From Bacteroidales bacterium (GTDB lineage Bacteria > Bacteroidota > Bacteroidia > Bacteroidales > VadinHA17), in the NCBI GenBank assembly GCA_025454815.1, contig JALONR010000005.1, positions 21,660 through 85,659 of the forward strand: a DNA stretch of 64,000 bases. Reading direction: 5' to 3'. Numbering within the stretch: position 1 is the stretch's first letter; each line of letters begins with the position of its first letter. Under the pieces are notes generated by a model, which had not been told where the DNA came from, did no database searches, and saw nothing but the letters and a program-made list of their open reading frames with translations. The translations under genes were made by a program, and so were the position numbers. Below, one piece after another: positions 54,402 through 62,089 of this stretch.

Positions 54402-54794
54402 TCAATCCCTTCCGAACAACCTGACAACGGCCTTTCTGCCTCTCAGGGTGTTGGCGTCATACCAGAACTCAACGCTTTTTACTACCCGTTCGTCACCGGC
54501 AAGGTCAATGACCCTTGAGGCACCTCTTGCAGGAATGGTGTTCCTCAGTTCTATCTCCTGCCTCCGGCCGTTTCCGTATATAACCACCACCCTGTGAAAA
54601 TCAACGGATGCTCCCTTTACCCTGATCTGCAATGCATTCAGGTCGCCCCTGGCTGCCGTTACCATTATAATATCATGATCAATCCTGTCATTAACGACTC
54701 TTTCACCCAGGAATTTCCAGCCTGCTCTCTGACCGTTCAGGTGGAATGCGGATATGATCAGCAACAATGCAAGTAATGATAGTCTTGTTTTCAT
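54402..54794 (-). CDS. Small secreted DUF2541-like protein
   Basis: 130 aa. A signal peptide ends near LNGQ. The mature part has KFLGERVVNDRIDHDIIMV, a beta-rich core with alternating charges, and FWYDANTLRGRKAVVRLFG at the C-terminus, typical of DUF2541 (YaaX-like) proteins. Function is unknown; members appear in stress responses of other bacteria. It is single-gene with a terminator on both sides. Confidence 0.75.
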   Translation of the reverse strand: MKTRLSLLALLLIISAFHLNGQRAGWKFLGERVVNDRIDHDIIMVTAARGDLNALQIRVKGASVDFHRVVVIYGNGRRQEIELRNTIPARGASRVIDLAGDERVVKSVEFWYDANTLRGRKAVVRLFGRD

Positions 54795-54886
54795 TTTTTT
54801 CAGTTTTTGTTCCCGTTTGACGATTCAAAAAGTAAAAGGTTTAACGCGTAATGAACCTGAATGTTCTTCAACTTCATAGCCACATA

Positions 54887-54922
54887 AGAAAGAAAGCTGC
54901 ATTTTATGCAGCCTCTTTCCTT
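54887..54922 (-). terminator. Hairpin between YciI-like and DUF2541-like genes
   Basis: GCTGCAT and ATGCAGC form a 7-bp stem with a three-base loop, extended by imperfect AAAG/CTTT pairing. On the minus strand it is followed by TTTCTTTCTT. It lies about 150 bases after the YciI-like stop. Confidence 0.6.
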
Positions 54923-55070
54923 GTTTACCTGAAACCAACCAAAGGAGATTTTTATTCATCTCTTATAATATAGACGGAGAAACTCAGGAAAAGTTTACAA
55001 ATAGGCGGAAAAAAAATTCACATACCCGGAACTGGCTGCATAATAGCCTGGTATCATGATGGTTTTACCG

Positions 55071-55529
55071 TTACGGTTTTCTTTTCTGAAGTTTCGGGTG
55101 TATCTCCAGCAGTAACGGCATCGCAGCAGTGCCGTACCACTGATACATCTCAGTGACAAAAATCCCGTTTGTGACTGTCGGATCACCCCTGACCAGTTCC
55201 TCTGCCTCTTCTATTGTTCTGACATCAGACAAAAACAGTCCGCGGTACTGGTTGTCGTTGGCTGAAAAAGGCCCGGCTGTCACCAGCTTCCCCTCTCCCG
55301 CAAGTTTATCCATATTTGAGAAGTGTCCCCGGAACAGACTGTCACGCAGTTCCTTGTCCTCAATTTTTGCAGGACCAGATTTCAGGATCACCAGGACATA
55401 GGTTTTCATTCCGAGGTCATCAGCACCGAGTTTCGCCGCAAGCGCCGGGTCATATCCGGGTTGTTCTTCCTGTGAGAAAACCATAAGTGAGGAAGTAATG
55501 AACAGAGCTGCTAAAAGGATTCTTCTCAT
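55071..55529 (-). CDS. Secreted YciI-domain protein
   Basis: 152 aa. A signal peptide (MRRILLAALFITSSLMVFSQ) is followed by a YciI-like ferredoxin-fold domain: MKTYVLVILKSGPAK, HFSNMDKLAGEGKLVTAGPF, and RTIEEAEELVRGDPTV. YciI proteins are usually cytoplasmic; the secreted version is a Bacteroidota variant. The His and Asp of the usual putative active site appear present (HFSNM; GDP). Enzymatic function is not established. Confidence 0.85.
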   Translation of the reverse strand: MRRILLAALFITSSLMVFSQEEQPGYDPALAAKLGADDLGMKTYVLVILKSGPAKIEDKELRDSLFRGHFSNMDKLAGEGKLVTAGPFSANDNQYRGLFLSDVRTIEEAEELVRGDPTVTNGIFVTEMYQWYGTAAMPLLLEIHPKLQKRKP

Positions 55530-55615
55530 AACTCAAATGTTAGATGACACATAGAATAACAAACAATATTCTTTTAAGTTTTTCAGGATCAAAAATGAGT
55601 CTTAAGAATTTGGAT

Positions 55616-55623
55616 TATATTTG
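55616..55623 (+). promoter_or_regulatory. -7 element for tRNA-Ser
   Basis: TATATTTG matches TAnnTTTG and ends 32 bases before the mature tRNA 5' end. The -33 region is not clear. Confidence 0.5.
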
Positions 55624-55655
55624 CAGCCGCTATGCCCGCAGGCTACAGCGAGTCA

Positions 55656-55742
55656 GGAGAGATGCCAGAGTGGTCGATTGGGGCGGTCTCGAAAACCGTT
55701 GTCCGGGCAACTGGACCGAGGGTTCGAATCCCTCTCTCTCCG
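55656..55742 (+). tRNA. tRNA-Ser(CGA)
   Basis: 87 nt. The acceptor stem GGAGAGA pairs with TCTCTCC; the anticodon loop CTCGAAA gives anticodon CGA; a long class II variable arm (GTCCGGGCAACTGGAC) and the T-arm GAGGG-TTCGAAT-CCCTC follow. G is the discriminator base; CCA is not encoded (the next bases are CAA). A terminator follows at once. Its 3' end is duplicated about 190 bp downstream. Confidence 0.95.
55727..55741 (+). other. Candidate attachment core at the tRNA-Ser 3' end
   Basis: The 15 bases AATCCCTCTCTCTCC, made of the T-arm 3' half and acceptor 3' strand, recur exactly at 55918-55932. Duplication of a tRNA 3' end downstream is the usual trace of site-specific integration at a tRNA gene. 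Confidence 0.5.
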
Positions 55743-55882
55743 CAACTGATAATACAGGCCGTACTGCTGGAAGGCAGTACGGCTTCTGTTTTTTTAGAAC
55801 TTCGCCGAAGGAGCTTGCTCATGAAGCGAAGGAATGAAAACAGAAGTCCATGCGCCCCGCGCATGCCTGTATTGTCAGTTGC
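55742..55882. other. Structured element: predicted four-way junction of nested inverted repeats
   Basis: The outer arms GCAACTGATAATACAGGC (55742-55759) and GCCTGTATTGTCAGTTGC (55865-55882) pair over 18 bases with one G-T. They enclose three independent stems: GCCGTACTGC/GCAGTACGGC (55758-55783), CTTCTGTTTT/AAAACAGAAG (55783-55846, itself containing CTTCGC/GCGAAG and GAGC/GCTC), and ATGCGC/GCGCAT (55850-55864). Seen directly in the sequence; function is unknown. Confidence 0.7.
55758..55795 (+). terminator. Rho-independent terminator of tRNA-Ser
   Basis: GCCGTACTGC and GCAGTACGGC form a perfect 10-bp stem with a 6-base loop, followed by TTCTG and seven T residues. It also forms one arm of the larger structured element. 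Confidence 0.85.
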
Positions 55883-55923
55883 ATGTTCCCCAACAAGGGA
55901 TAACGACTGCAGGGAGTAATCCC
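55853..55923 (+). repeat. 71-bp island repeat, copy 1 (left boundary)
   Basis: Begins CGCCCCGCGC and ends GGGAGTAATCCC. It aligns without gaps to copy 3 at 59060-59130, with 59 of 71 bases identical by my count. It overlaps the right arm of the structured element. It runs straight into the duplicated tRNA-Ser 3' end. Confidence 0.8.
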
Positions 55924-55932
55924 TCTCTCTCC
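55918..55932 (+). other. Duplicated tRNA-Ser 3' end
   Basis: AATCCCTCTCTCTCC is identical to the tRNA-Ser bases 55727-55741 and is followed by CACAGA in place of GCAACT. No other part of the tRNA is present, so this is a 3' fragment only, as expected for an att-site copy or an integration scar. Confidence 0.55.
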
Positions 55933-56065
55933 ACAGACAAGATCATTAATCGCTTGTATATTAATATATTACAAGCGATTATTTTATATTTCATTCATGA
56001 TTACATACAATAATAGAGTATGACTAACTTATACTTGGGCCTATTTTCCCATTCTCCCAGGTATG

Positions 56066-57001
56066 TTAAACTTTTGTCAATCGATCTGAGATCATTTTTG
56101 ATGAAACGGCCTTATTAAAAGAATTACCTCCTTCACAATGTATCCCTACTACTTTCCCAGTTTCAACATCTAGTATTGCTGACCCCGAATTCCCCCCTAA
56201 TGTTGTGCAATCATGATGGATCATATTGCCATTTTTGCTCACTATTCTTCCAGGCGCTATTCGTTTAACATCATAGATATCTCCGAAAATCCTCTTCATC
56301 ACCTGCTCAATCCTTGGGGATACCCGGGAATCTTTCCAGGGATAACCGACCGTAACAATAACATCGTCTATTGAGGAATCGGCATTGAGTTCAAGCGGTT
56401 CGATATGTTCATCAAGTCTAATCCTGAAAAATGCAATATCTGGTCCCGGGAGTGGCTCAATATACAACGTTTCAATAAGCTCTATTTCTTTTTCTGAGGG
56501 ATTCGAATATTCCTCCAGGAAGTCAATTCTGGCCATTACCGTTTTGCCAAGGCTGTTTATTCTCCATTCGTAACCTTGTGAAGTAGTTTGGACAAAATGC
56601 TCTGCAACATGCCTGTTAGTACAAATTACACTGTCTTTCACCAGAAATCCTGTTCCAGCCCAATCGAGAGACTCATGATTTTTCAGCTCGATTCGACCAA
56701 CGCCGGAAACTTTTTTGCTTAGGCTACTGATGTAAGGTGATAGTTGAGAGTTCCATGTCTCACTTGGCGAAGGATTGAATTTATTATCCTTGATTAGGAA
56801 TGACGGACGATTAAAAGCCTGGATAATGCTTTCCAACACTGGATCTTCCTGACCTTTAGCGACCTCATTCCTAATGAAGCTTTTGATGTTGTTTTTTGGA
56901 AGATTATCCAATAATTCCAGGATCTGGACAGGAAATCTATGTTCAGTAAATCTGGCTTTAATCTCATCTTCCAATTCTGATTGGAATTGTTTTACCTTCA
57001 T
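56066..57001 (-). CDS. Trypsin-like serine protease with N-terminal helical domain
   Basis: 311 aa from the ATG at 57001; the track's TTG at 57022 is less likely. No signal peptide. The first 90 residues are an uncharacterised helical region (FQSELEDEIKARFTEH, VLESIIQAFNR). The chymotrypsin-fold protease has His131 (CTNRHVAEH), Asp188 (GPDIAFFRI) and Ser272 (GGNSGSAIL), so the triad is complete. Cytoplasmic trypsin-like proteases with small N-terminal helical modules occur in bacterial conflict systems (effector-associated domains); that link is inference. The gene is AT-rich, unlike its surroundings, and follows the coiled-coil gene by 21 bases. Confidence 0.85.
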   Translation of the reverse strand: MKVKQFQSELEDEIKARFTEHRFPVQILELLDNLPKNNIKSFIRNEVAKGQEDPVLESIIQAFNRPSFLIKDNKFNPSPSETWNSQLSPYISSLSKKVSGVGRIELKNHESLDWAGTGFLVKDSVICTNRHVAEHFVQTTSQGYEWRINSLGKTVMARIDFLEEYSNPSEKEIELIETLYIEPLPGPDIAFFRIRLDEHIEPLELNADSSIDDVIVTVGYPWKDSRVSPRIEQVMKRIFGDIYDVKRIAPGRIVSKNGNMIHHDCTTLGGNSGSAILDVETGKVVGIHCEGGNSFNKAVSSKMISDRLTKV

Positions 57002-57022
57002 ATCATTTAACTTTATACGCAA

Positions 57023-58438
57023 TTAATCCAGACTTGAGGTATTAGTTTTCAAATAATTAGCACCTTCCCTTCTTTTATAGCTTGCTTTTCTGTCCGCTTG
57101 TATATTTCCGGAGGCAATGTATCTGCCATCTTTCTCGGTAAGAATAAAACTTACCACAACACCTCCAATATATGAAACACGTCCTTGTCTAAAGGTTGCC
57201 TGAGAAGTCTCAACTTCTCCTCCCTGACTAACCGTCAGTAGATAAAGAAGTTTAGCATTCGGCACACTCTTGATCTGCTCGATAACAGCTACTGATTCAA
57301 GAACTGAAAGTTTATCAGCAGGTTTTTCCGTAATGGATGCAATTATCGCATCAGCGGCAGCAATCTCTTTATCTAGGCGTGCCACAATAGTGGTTCGATT
57401 GCGCTCATATTCACTCGAATTAGAAATTTCCAACTCAAGTTGCTCCAATTTTTCTTCTAACTCGGCTGTACTTTTGCCATCAGCTATTGCCTTGTCAATT
57501 GTCTTATTCAGAACTTCCTTTTTTGCCTTTGAACGAATTAGTTTTTCAGCATCCTCATCTGGTATTGTATCAAAATTCGCATTCAGACTATTTTTTATTT
57601 CCAGCAGCCTGATGCGATTTTCCATAATTTCCTTGATTCCTTTATGAATTTCACCCTCACTGGCAAGATTACATTCAGGCAAGATAATTGTTAGAGCACT
57701 GCTTTTATCCTGTATTTCATTTGCAACAGCAGAAAACAATGCTTGTCTGTTGATAGTGACCGCCCTGTTTGTTAATGAACGGTCGACTTTAAAGAAAGCA
57801 GCAATATCAGCAGCTGCCCCAAGTATAGGAGATGCAGCTGCCAGCACTCCAAGACCTATCACACTTTCTTTTTTAGAAATGTCATAATCAGAATAGGCTT
57901 TAATGGAGTTACGAAGTATTTCATTTACAGCGTCTATCTTGATTTTAAGCAAGTCCCATAGTGCAGCTTCTTCACCGAGATCTGTTTGACCCAGGATAAT
58001 CAATGAGTCGCCTTGAGGATTTAGTTTATCCTTAAGTTCTAATGCAATTTGTCTTGCACACTCATTCAACGATTCATAAGCTAATATTTCTGCATAATAG
58101 CCTGCACCTGCCTCAACCGTAACATCGCCTTGGAGCCCCTTGGTACTGGTTGAGGGCAGTCTTAATGCTGCCTCAGCCTTTTTCGCTTCTGCAACTGCTC
58201 TTAAAGCTTCTGCCTCAGCCTTCTGAGTTTCGGCCAATACTTTTCTTTGATTTGCTAGTTCAATCTCCTTTTCAATCTGGCTTTTTACAACGGGTACAGC
58301 CTGCTGGGTGGAGGATAATTCTTGTGCCATGGTAATTCCATTTAAAAAAGATAAAACAATAAGATAGAATAACACTCTCAGGCAACTAATACTTCCATAT
58401 CTTTTTGCCATGTTGGTTTTAGAATTCCTTTTATTCAT
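57023..58438 (-). CDS. Large coiled-coil secreted/anchored protein of unknown function
   Basis: 471 aa. A hydrophobic N-terminal segment (LRVLFYLIVLSFLNGITMAQ) acts as signal peptide or anchor. An Ala/Glu/Lys coiled coil (residues 50-95) follows, then a helical domain with LGEEAALWDLLKIKI, a hydrophobic Ala/Gly segment near 200 (VIGLGVLAAASPILGAAADI), a second coiled coil (310-365) and a beta-like C-terminus. I do not recognise the family. It is the first gene of the two-gene AT-rich operon and ends just before the protease gene. Confidence 0.75.
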   Translation of the reverse strand: MNKRNSKTNMAKRYGSISCLRVLFYLIVLSFLNGITMAQELSSTQQAVPVVKSQIEKEIELANQRKVLAETQKAEAEALRAVAEAKKAEAALRLPSTSTKGLQGDVTVEAGAGYYAEILAYESLNECARQIALELKDKLNPQGDSLIILGQTDLGEEAALWDLLKIKIDAVNEILRNSIKAYSDYDISKKESVIGLGVLAAASPILGAAADIAAFFKVDRSLTNRAVTINRQALFSAVANEIQDKSSALTIILPECNLASEGEIHKGIKEIMENRIRLLEIKNSLNANFDTIPDEDAEKLIRSKAKKEVLNKTIDKAIADGKSTAELEEKLEQLELEISNSSEYERNRTTIVARLDKEIAAADAIIASITEKPADKLSVLESVAVIEQIKSVPNAKLLYLLTVSQGGEVETSQATFRQGRVSYIGGVVVSFILTEKDGRYIASGNIQADRKASYKRREGANYLKTNTSSLD

Positions 58439-58985
58439 AGCTTAACAGGTTTTTTGATAATTCCAATAGTTTTGGATAATATTACCTGAATAGAAACTTT
58501 GAATTATATATGAAATCGGACTATTTCACTTTGATAAGAAACAAGAAGTCACAGTTCCCTTCTCATTGTAATTTCATGTAATGCCAAGTCATAAACACTT
58601 TCCAAAGCTTTAATGCATATTCACTTATGAGTCATGACTAAACACTACAACAATATATCCTTAGTTAAAAAAGAAATGGAATATTAAATATCTACTAATT
58701 AGGCTATTAGGCTTACCAAGCCTTTCATTATATCTTTATATAATTCTGGTGACCCATTAGCAGACCACTTTAAATAATTATATAAAGTTATATCACCAAA
58801 AAGCCAAAGTCAAGTTTTTTTTATATGTTGATTTAATGAGTCTATCTGCAGCAAGCAACTGAGTACCAGGATACCAACTTCACAAAGCAAATCTTTCACC
58901 AAGCTGCGGGGAAGTTTTCATAATGAGTTAAAATAAGATCTGATTTAATATCCGATAAACCCATATCATCCTTCTTGTTCAGCCT
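58439..58985. other. AT-rich region without a supported gene
   Basis: About 550 bases with no convincing ORF on either strand. It is strongly AT-rich with many A/T runs and lies upstream of the two-gene island operon, so it should hold that operon's promoter on the minus strand, though no element stood out. It ends where repeat copies 2 and 3 begin. Confidence 0.6.
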
Positions 58986-59053
58986 ATGCGCCTATCGAAT
59001 GCCTGTATTGGCGGTTGCAGGTATTCCGGAACAGGCTCACCAGAGGTAATCCC
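58986..59053 (+). repeat. Island repeat, copy 2 (right side, most diverged)
   Basis: ATGCGCC...AATGCCTGTATTG.CGGTTGCA...TTCCGGAACAGG...AGGTAATCCC aligns with copies 1 and 3 with a few gaps. It shares the CTGTATTG block and the terminal GTAATCCC. Confidence 0.65.
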
Positions 59054-59059
59054 ATCCCC

Positions 59060-59130
59060 CGCCCCGCGCACCACTGTATTGTCAGTTACAGATTCCCCGA
59101 CAGGGGATCACTACCGAAGGGAGTAATCCC
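59060..59130 (+). repeat. 71-bp island repeat, copy 3 (right boundary)
   Basis: CGCCCCGCGCACCACTGTAT...GGGAGTAATCCC aligns gap-free with copy 1 at 55853-55923. Inside is TCCCCGACAGGGGA, a short hairpin that is imperfect in copy 1. Flanking bases after AATCCC differ (ATATTCACC versus TCTCTCTCC). Confidence 0.8.
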
Positions 59131-59244
59131 ATATTCACCACATTTAATCCGACATCCATTACACAGATACTTTTTAATCCCGGTTTCACGGATTTCTTAA
59201 CTTGGTACTGATATTGGGGAATAAATCATTATCACATCATCACC

Positions 59245-59644
59245 ATGAACAAAGAAGAACCAAACCAGGAGTGCTGTCCCGAGTTCAACGAAGATCACCA
59301 GGATGTGGAAATCGGTTGAATTGTCCGGGTCTGCGGAACCGGACAAAGCCGGGACTCTGGTATTATTCCATGACCCCTCTCCTTTCAGGTCGGAAATCCT
59401 CATTTCGGTTGAAAAGGAGGTTCCGGAAGAAAACAATGTTACAATATCAGGGAACTTCGTCAGCAGGACCTTTGACGGAGACTATAACGCGATTCCAAAG
59501 TTTGTGAAGGCAATGGATCAATACCTTTCAGAAACGGGGAAGAAGTCCAAAGACTACTACATTCACTACGCCTATTGTCCAAAATGTGCCAGAAAGTTCG
59601 GTCATAACTACATGATCCTTTTTGCGAAGGTTCAGAACAACTAG
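59245..59644 (+). pseudogene. Deleted and frameshifted CCPxF/CPKC small protein gene
   Basis: Frame 1 from the ATG at 59245 reads MNKEEPNQECCPEFNEDHQD and then stops. Frame 2 from about 59303 reads 113 residues with TLVLFHDPSPFRSEI, VTISGNFVSRTFDGDYNAIP and HYAYCPKCARKFGHNYMILF. From memory, proteins of about 155 aa carry both pieces in one frame with roughly 50 residues between them (annotated only as hydrolase in some genomes). So the middle is missing and the frame is shifted. An alternative is that the 113-aa ORF is a shorter functional gene. Confidence 0.6.
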
Positions 59645-59758
59645 GATCCGGAGCCGGAAATTACCCCATCCCGGACCTCTGCCGTATTTCCCGGCAGGCA
59701 GAAGCCGCAATTCAACTTTATCGCCGGCGTATTGTTTTTATTTTACATCATTGAAACA

Positions 59759-61975
59759 ATGACCGAAAAATCATTTGCCATAGAAGGGATGAGCTGCGCA
59801 TCATGCGCAGCACACGTTGAGAAGGCGGCCTCAAAGGTTGAAGGGATCTCCTTTGCAAGCGTTAACCTGGCGACGGAGCGACTGACCATCTCATATGATG
59901 AAAGGAAGACTTCACCCGGCCAGGTGGTTGACGCTGTGAGCAGGGCAGGCTACAAGGCAATTGATGACGAAAAGGAACGGAGGGCTTCCCGCCCTGAAAC
60001 AGAACGGCTCAGGAAGAGACTCTTATGGTCCCTCCTCTTTACCATTCCCCTGCTGATACTGACAATGTCAGCCATGGCCGGGGCGAGGATGCCTGAATTC
60101 ATCTCTCCGGAAAACAGACCCCTTACCTTTGCACTTCTGCAATTGCTGCTCACCACCCCTGTGGTCATAACTGGGAGGAGCTTTTACATTACCGGCACGA
60201 AGACACTCTTCCGGGGTAATCCGGGGATGGACACCCTTGTCGGATTAGGGACCGCCGCCGCATACCTCTACGGTATATATGCCACCATACGCATAGCAGG
60301 CGGCGAAGCTCACTATGTGCATAACCTTTACTATGAATCTGCAGCAACAATCATTACCCTTATTACTACAGGCCGCTTCCTTGAAGCCAGGTCAAAGGCC
60401 AGTGCAGGCAGCGCTATAAAGCAACTGCTTTCCCTTGCTCCTCCCCTGGCAACCGTCATACGCGACGGGAAGGAAAAGACGGTCCCCGCATCTAAGGTAA
60501 AGGTTGATGAGCTGGTGGTTGTAAGACCCGGGGAACGCTTCCCTGCAGACGGCATAGTGACAGAAGGAACAACCTCGGCTGATGAATCCATGCTCACCGG
60601 TGAGAGCACCCCCGTGGAAAAAGCCGCAGGATCAGAGGTCACCGGAGGAAGTATCAACCTTAACGGCTCGGTTATCTGCCGGGCTACACGGGTGGGCAGT
60701 GAAACCACACTTGCACGCATCGTCAGAATGATGGAAGATGCCCAGGGATCAAAAGCTCCGATAGCAAGAATGGCTGATAGAATATCCGGCATCTTTGTAC
60801 CGGTGGTAATGGCCCTCGCATTGCTGGCCGGTACTGCCTGGTTTATCGGAACGGGCGATTTCCGGCTGGCGTTTACCGTTCTCATCTCCGTACTGATTAT
60901 CGCATGCCCCTGTGCACTGGGCCTGGCAACACCTGTTGCAGTGATGGTTGGAACAGGCAGGGGTGCACAGCAGGGAATACTTGTCAAAAGCGGTGAAGCC
61001 CTGGAGACAGCACGCAAAGCGAAAGTGGTGGTACTGGACAAAACGGGGACAGTCACAACCGGCATCCTTGTGGTGACCGACACAATCCCGGTCAATGGAA
61101 CAGGGGAAATGGAATTAATCGCACTTGCCGCAGCAGCCGAGAGCCGGTCTGAACACCCGGTGGCAAAGGCGGTTATCAGACTTGCAGAACAAGAGGGAGT
61201 GACAATCTCCGGTCCGGATCGTTTCAGTGCCCTGCCTGGTTACGGTGTAGAGGCCTCCGTAGATGGAACTCATATCCTGGCAGGGAGCAGGAGGCTGATG
61301 AACGAGAGAAAAGTGGATACTGGTGAAGCTGATATTGCTGCTGAAGAACTTGCCTCCCGGGGAAAGACAATCATGTACATTGCCGCTAAAGGAAAATTCA
61401 AGGGGGTAATTGCCGTTGCAGATACAATAAGGCCGGGATCACCCGGAGCCGTGACAGAGTTGAAGTCAATGGGACTGGAGGTGATGATGATTACAGGTGA
61501 CAGCATCAATACAGCCCGTCATATAGCCGGGGAAGCAGGCATAGAAAAAGTGGTGGCAGGCGTTCTCCCGGGCGACAAAGCAGGTGAAATAAGGAAAATA
61601 CACAACAGCGGAAAGAGCGTTATCATGGTTGGTGACGGCATCAATGATGCTCCCGCCCTGGCTACGGCTGACGTTGGTATTGCCATCGGGTCAGGTACCG
61701 ATGTGGCAATTGAGGCTGCCGATGTGGTACTTATTAAAAATGATCTTCAGGACGTAGTACGGACACTCAGGCTCAGTCACTACACCATCCGGAACATTAA
61801 GCAAAATCTCTTCTGGGCATTCTTCTACAATATACTGGGTATCCCGGTGGCTATGGGGCTGTTGCACCTCTTCGGCGGACCCCTCCTGAATCCGATGATC
61901 GCCGCAGCGGCCATGAGTTTCAGCTCCGTCTCAGTGGTATGGAATGCGCTGAGGCTCAGAAAAATCAGACTTTAA
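59759..61975 (+). CDS. copA: Copper-exporting P1B-type ATPase
   Basis: 738 aa from the ATG at 59759. One N-terminal heavy-metal-associated domain with GMSCASC (Cys13, Cys16) precedes eight predicted helices. Features: actuator TGES, the ion-path motif ACPCALG, phosphorylation DKTGT, nucleotide-binding SEHPVAKAV (HP) and hinge GDGINDAPAL. The C-terminal membrane helices contain YN and MSFSS, the Cu(I)-type signature. It pumps Cu(I) out of the cytoplasm. No copper regulator is adjacent; the next gene is a small secreted repeat protein. Confidence 0.95.
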   Translation: MTEKSFAIEGMSCASCAAHVEKAASKVEGISFASVNLATERLTISYDERKTSPGQVVDAVSRAGYKAIDDEKERRASRPETERLRKRLLWSLLFTIPLLILTMSAMAGARMPEFISPENRPLTFALLQLLLTTPVVITGRSFYITGTKTLFRGNPGMDTLVGLGTAAAYLYGIYATIRIAGGEAHYVHNLYYESAATIITLITTGRFLEARSKASAGSAIKQLLSLAPPLATVIRDGKEKTVPASKVKVDELVVVRPGERFPADGIVTEGTTSADESMLTGESTPVEKAAGSEVTGGSINLNGSVICRATRVGSETTLARIVRMMEDAQGSKAPIARMADRISGIFVPVVMALALLAGTAWFIGTGDFRLAFTVLISVLIIACPCALGLATPVAVMVGTGRGAQQGILVKSGEALETARKAKVVVLDKTGTVTTGILVVTDTIPVNGTGEMELIALAAAAESRSEHPVAKAVIRLAEQEGVTISGPDRFSALPGYGVEASVDGTHILAGSRRLMNERKVDTGEADIAAEELASRGKTIMYIAAKGKFKGVIAVADTIRPGSPGAVTELKSMGLEVMMITGDSINTARHIAGEAGIEKVVAGVLPGDKAGEIRKIHNSGKSVIMVGDGINDAPALATADVGIAIGSGTDVAIEAADVVLIKNDLQDVVRTLRLSHYTIRNIKQNLFWAFFYNILGIPVAMGLLHLFGGPLLNPMIAAAAMSFSSVSVVWNALRLRKIRL

Positions 61976-62089
61976 TTGATTTACTTTCCCTTTTTTTACA
62001 ACATAGATTAAACCTTTGATGGCTCTTTACATCAGAGTAATTGAAAACAGGGTACAATCATTGAAATCAATAATCAAAATCAATTACTC

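Noticed and set aside
55632-55919. ORF-track reading frames over the tRNA-Ser region (55544-55837, 55632-55919, 55643-55864)
   Set aside because: They run through the tRNA, its terminator and the structured element; no start context or protein-like composition.
58439-58985. Small genes or an antitoxin upstream of the island operon
   Set aside because: No ORF with a start, protein-like composition or recognisable motif was found in this AT-rich stretch.
59202-59507. 101-aa plus-strand ORF right of the island
   Set aside because: It lies in a frame with no recognisable motif; the adjacent frames carry the two pieces of the degraded small protein gene instead.
60331-61095. 254-aa minus-strand ORF inside copA
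   Set aside because: Antisense shadow; copA carries every P-type ATPase motif in the forward frame.
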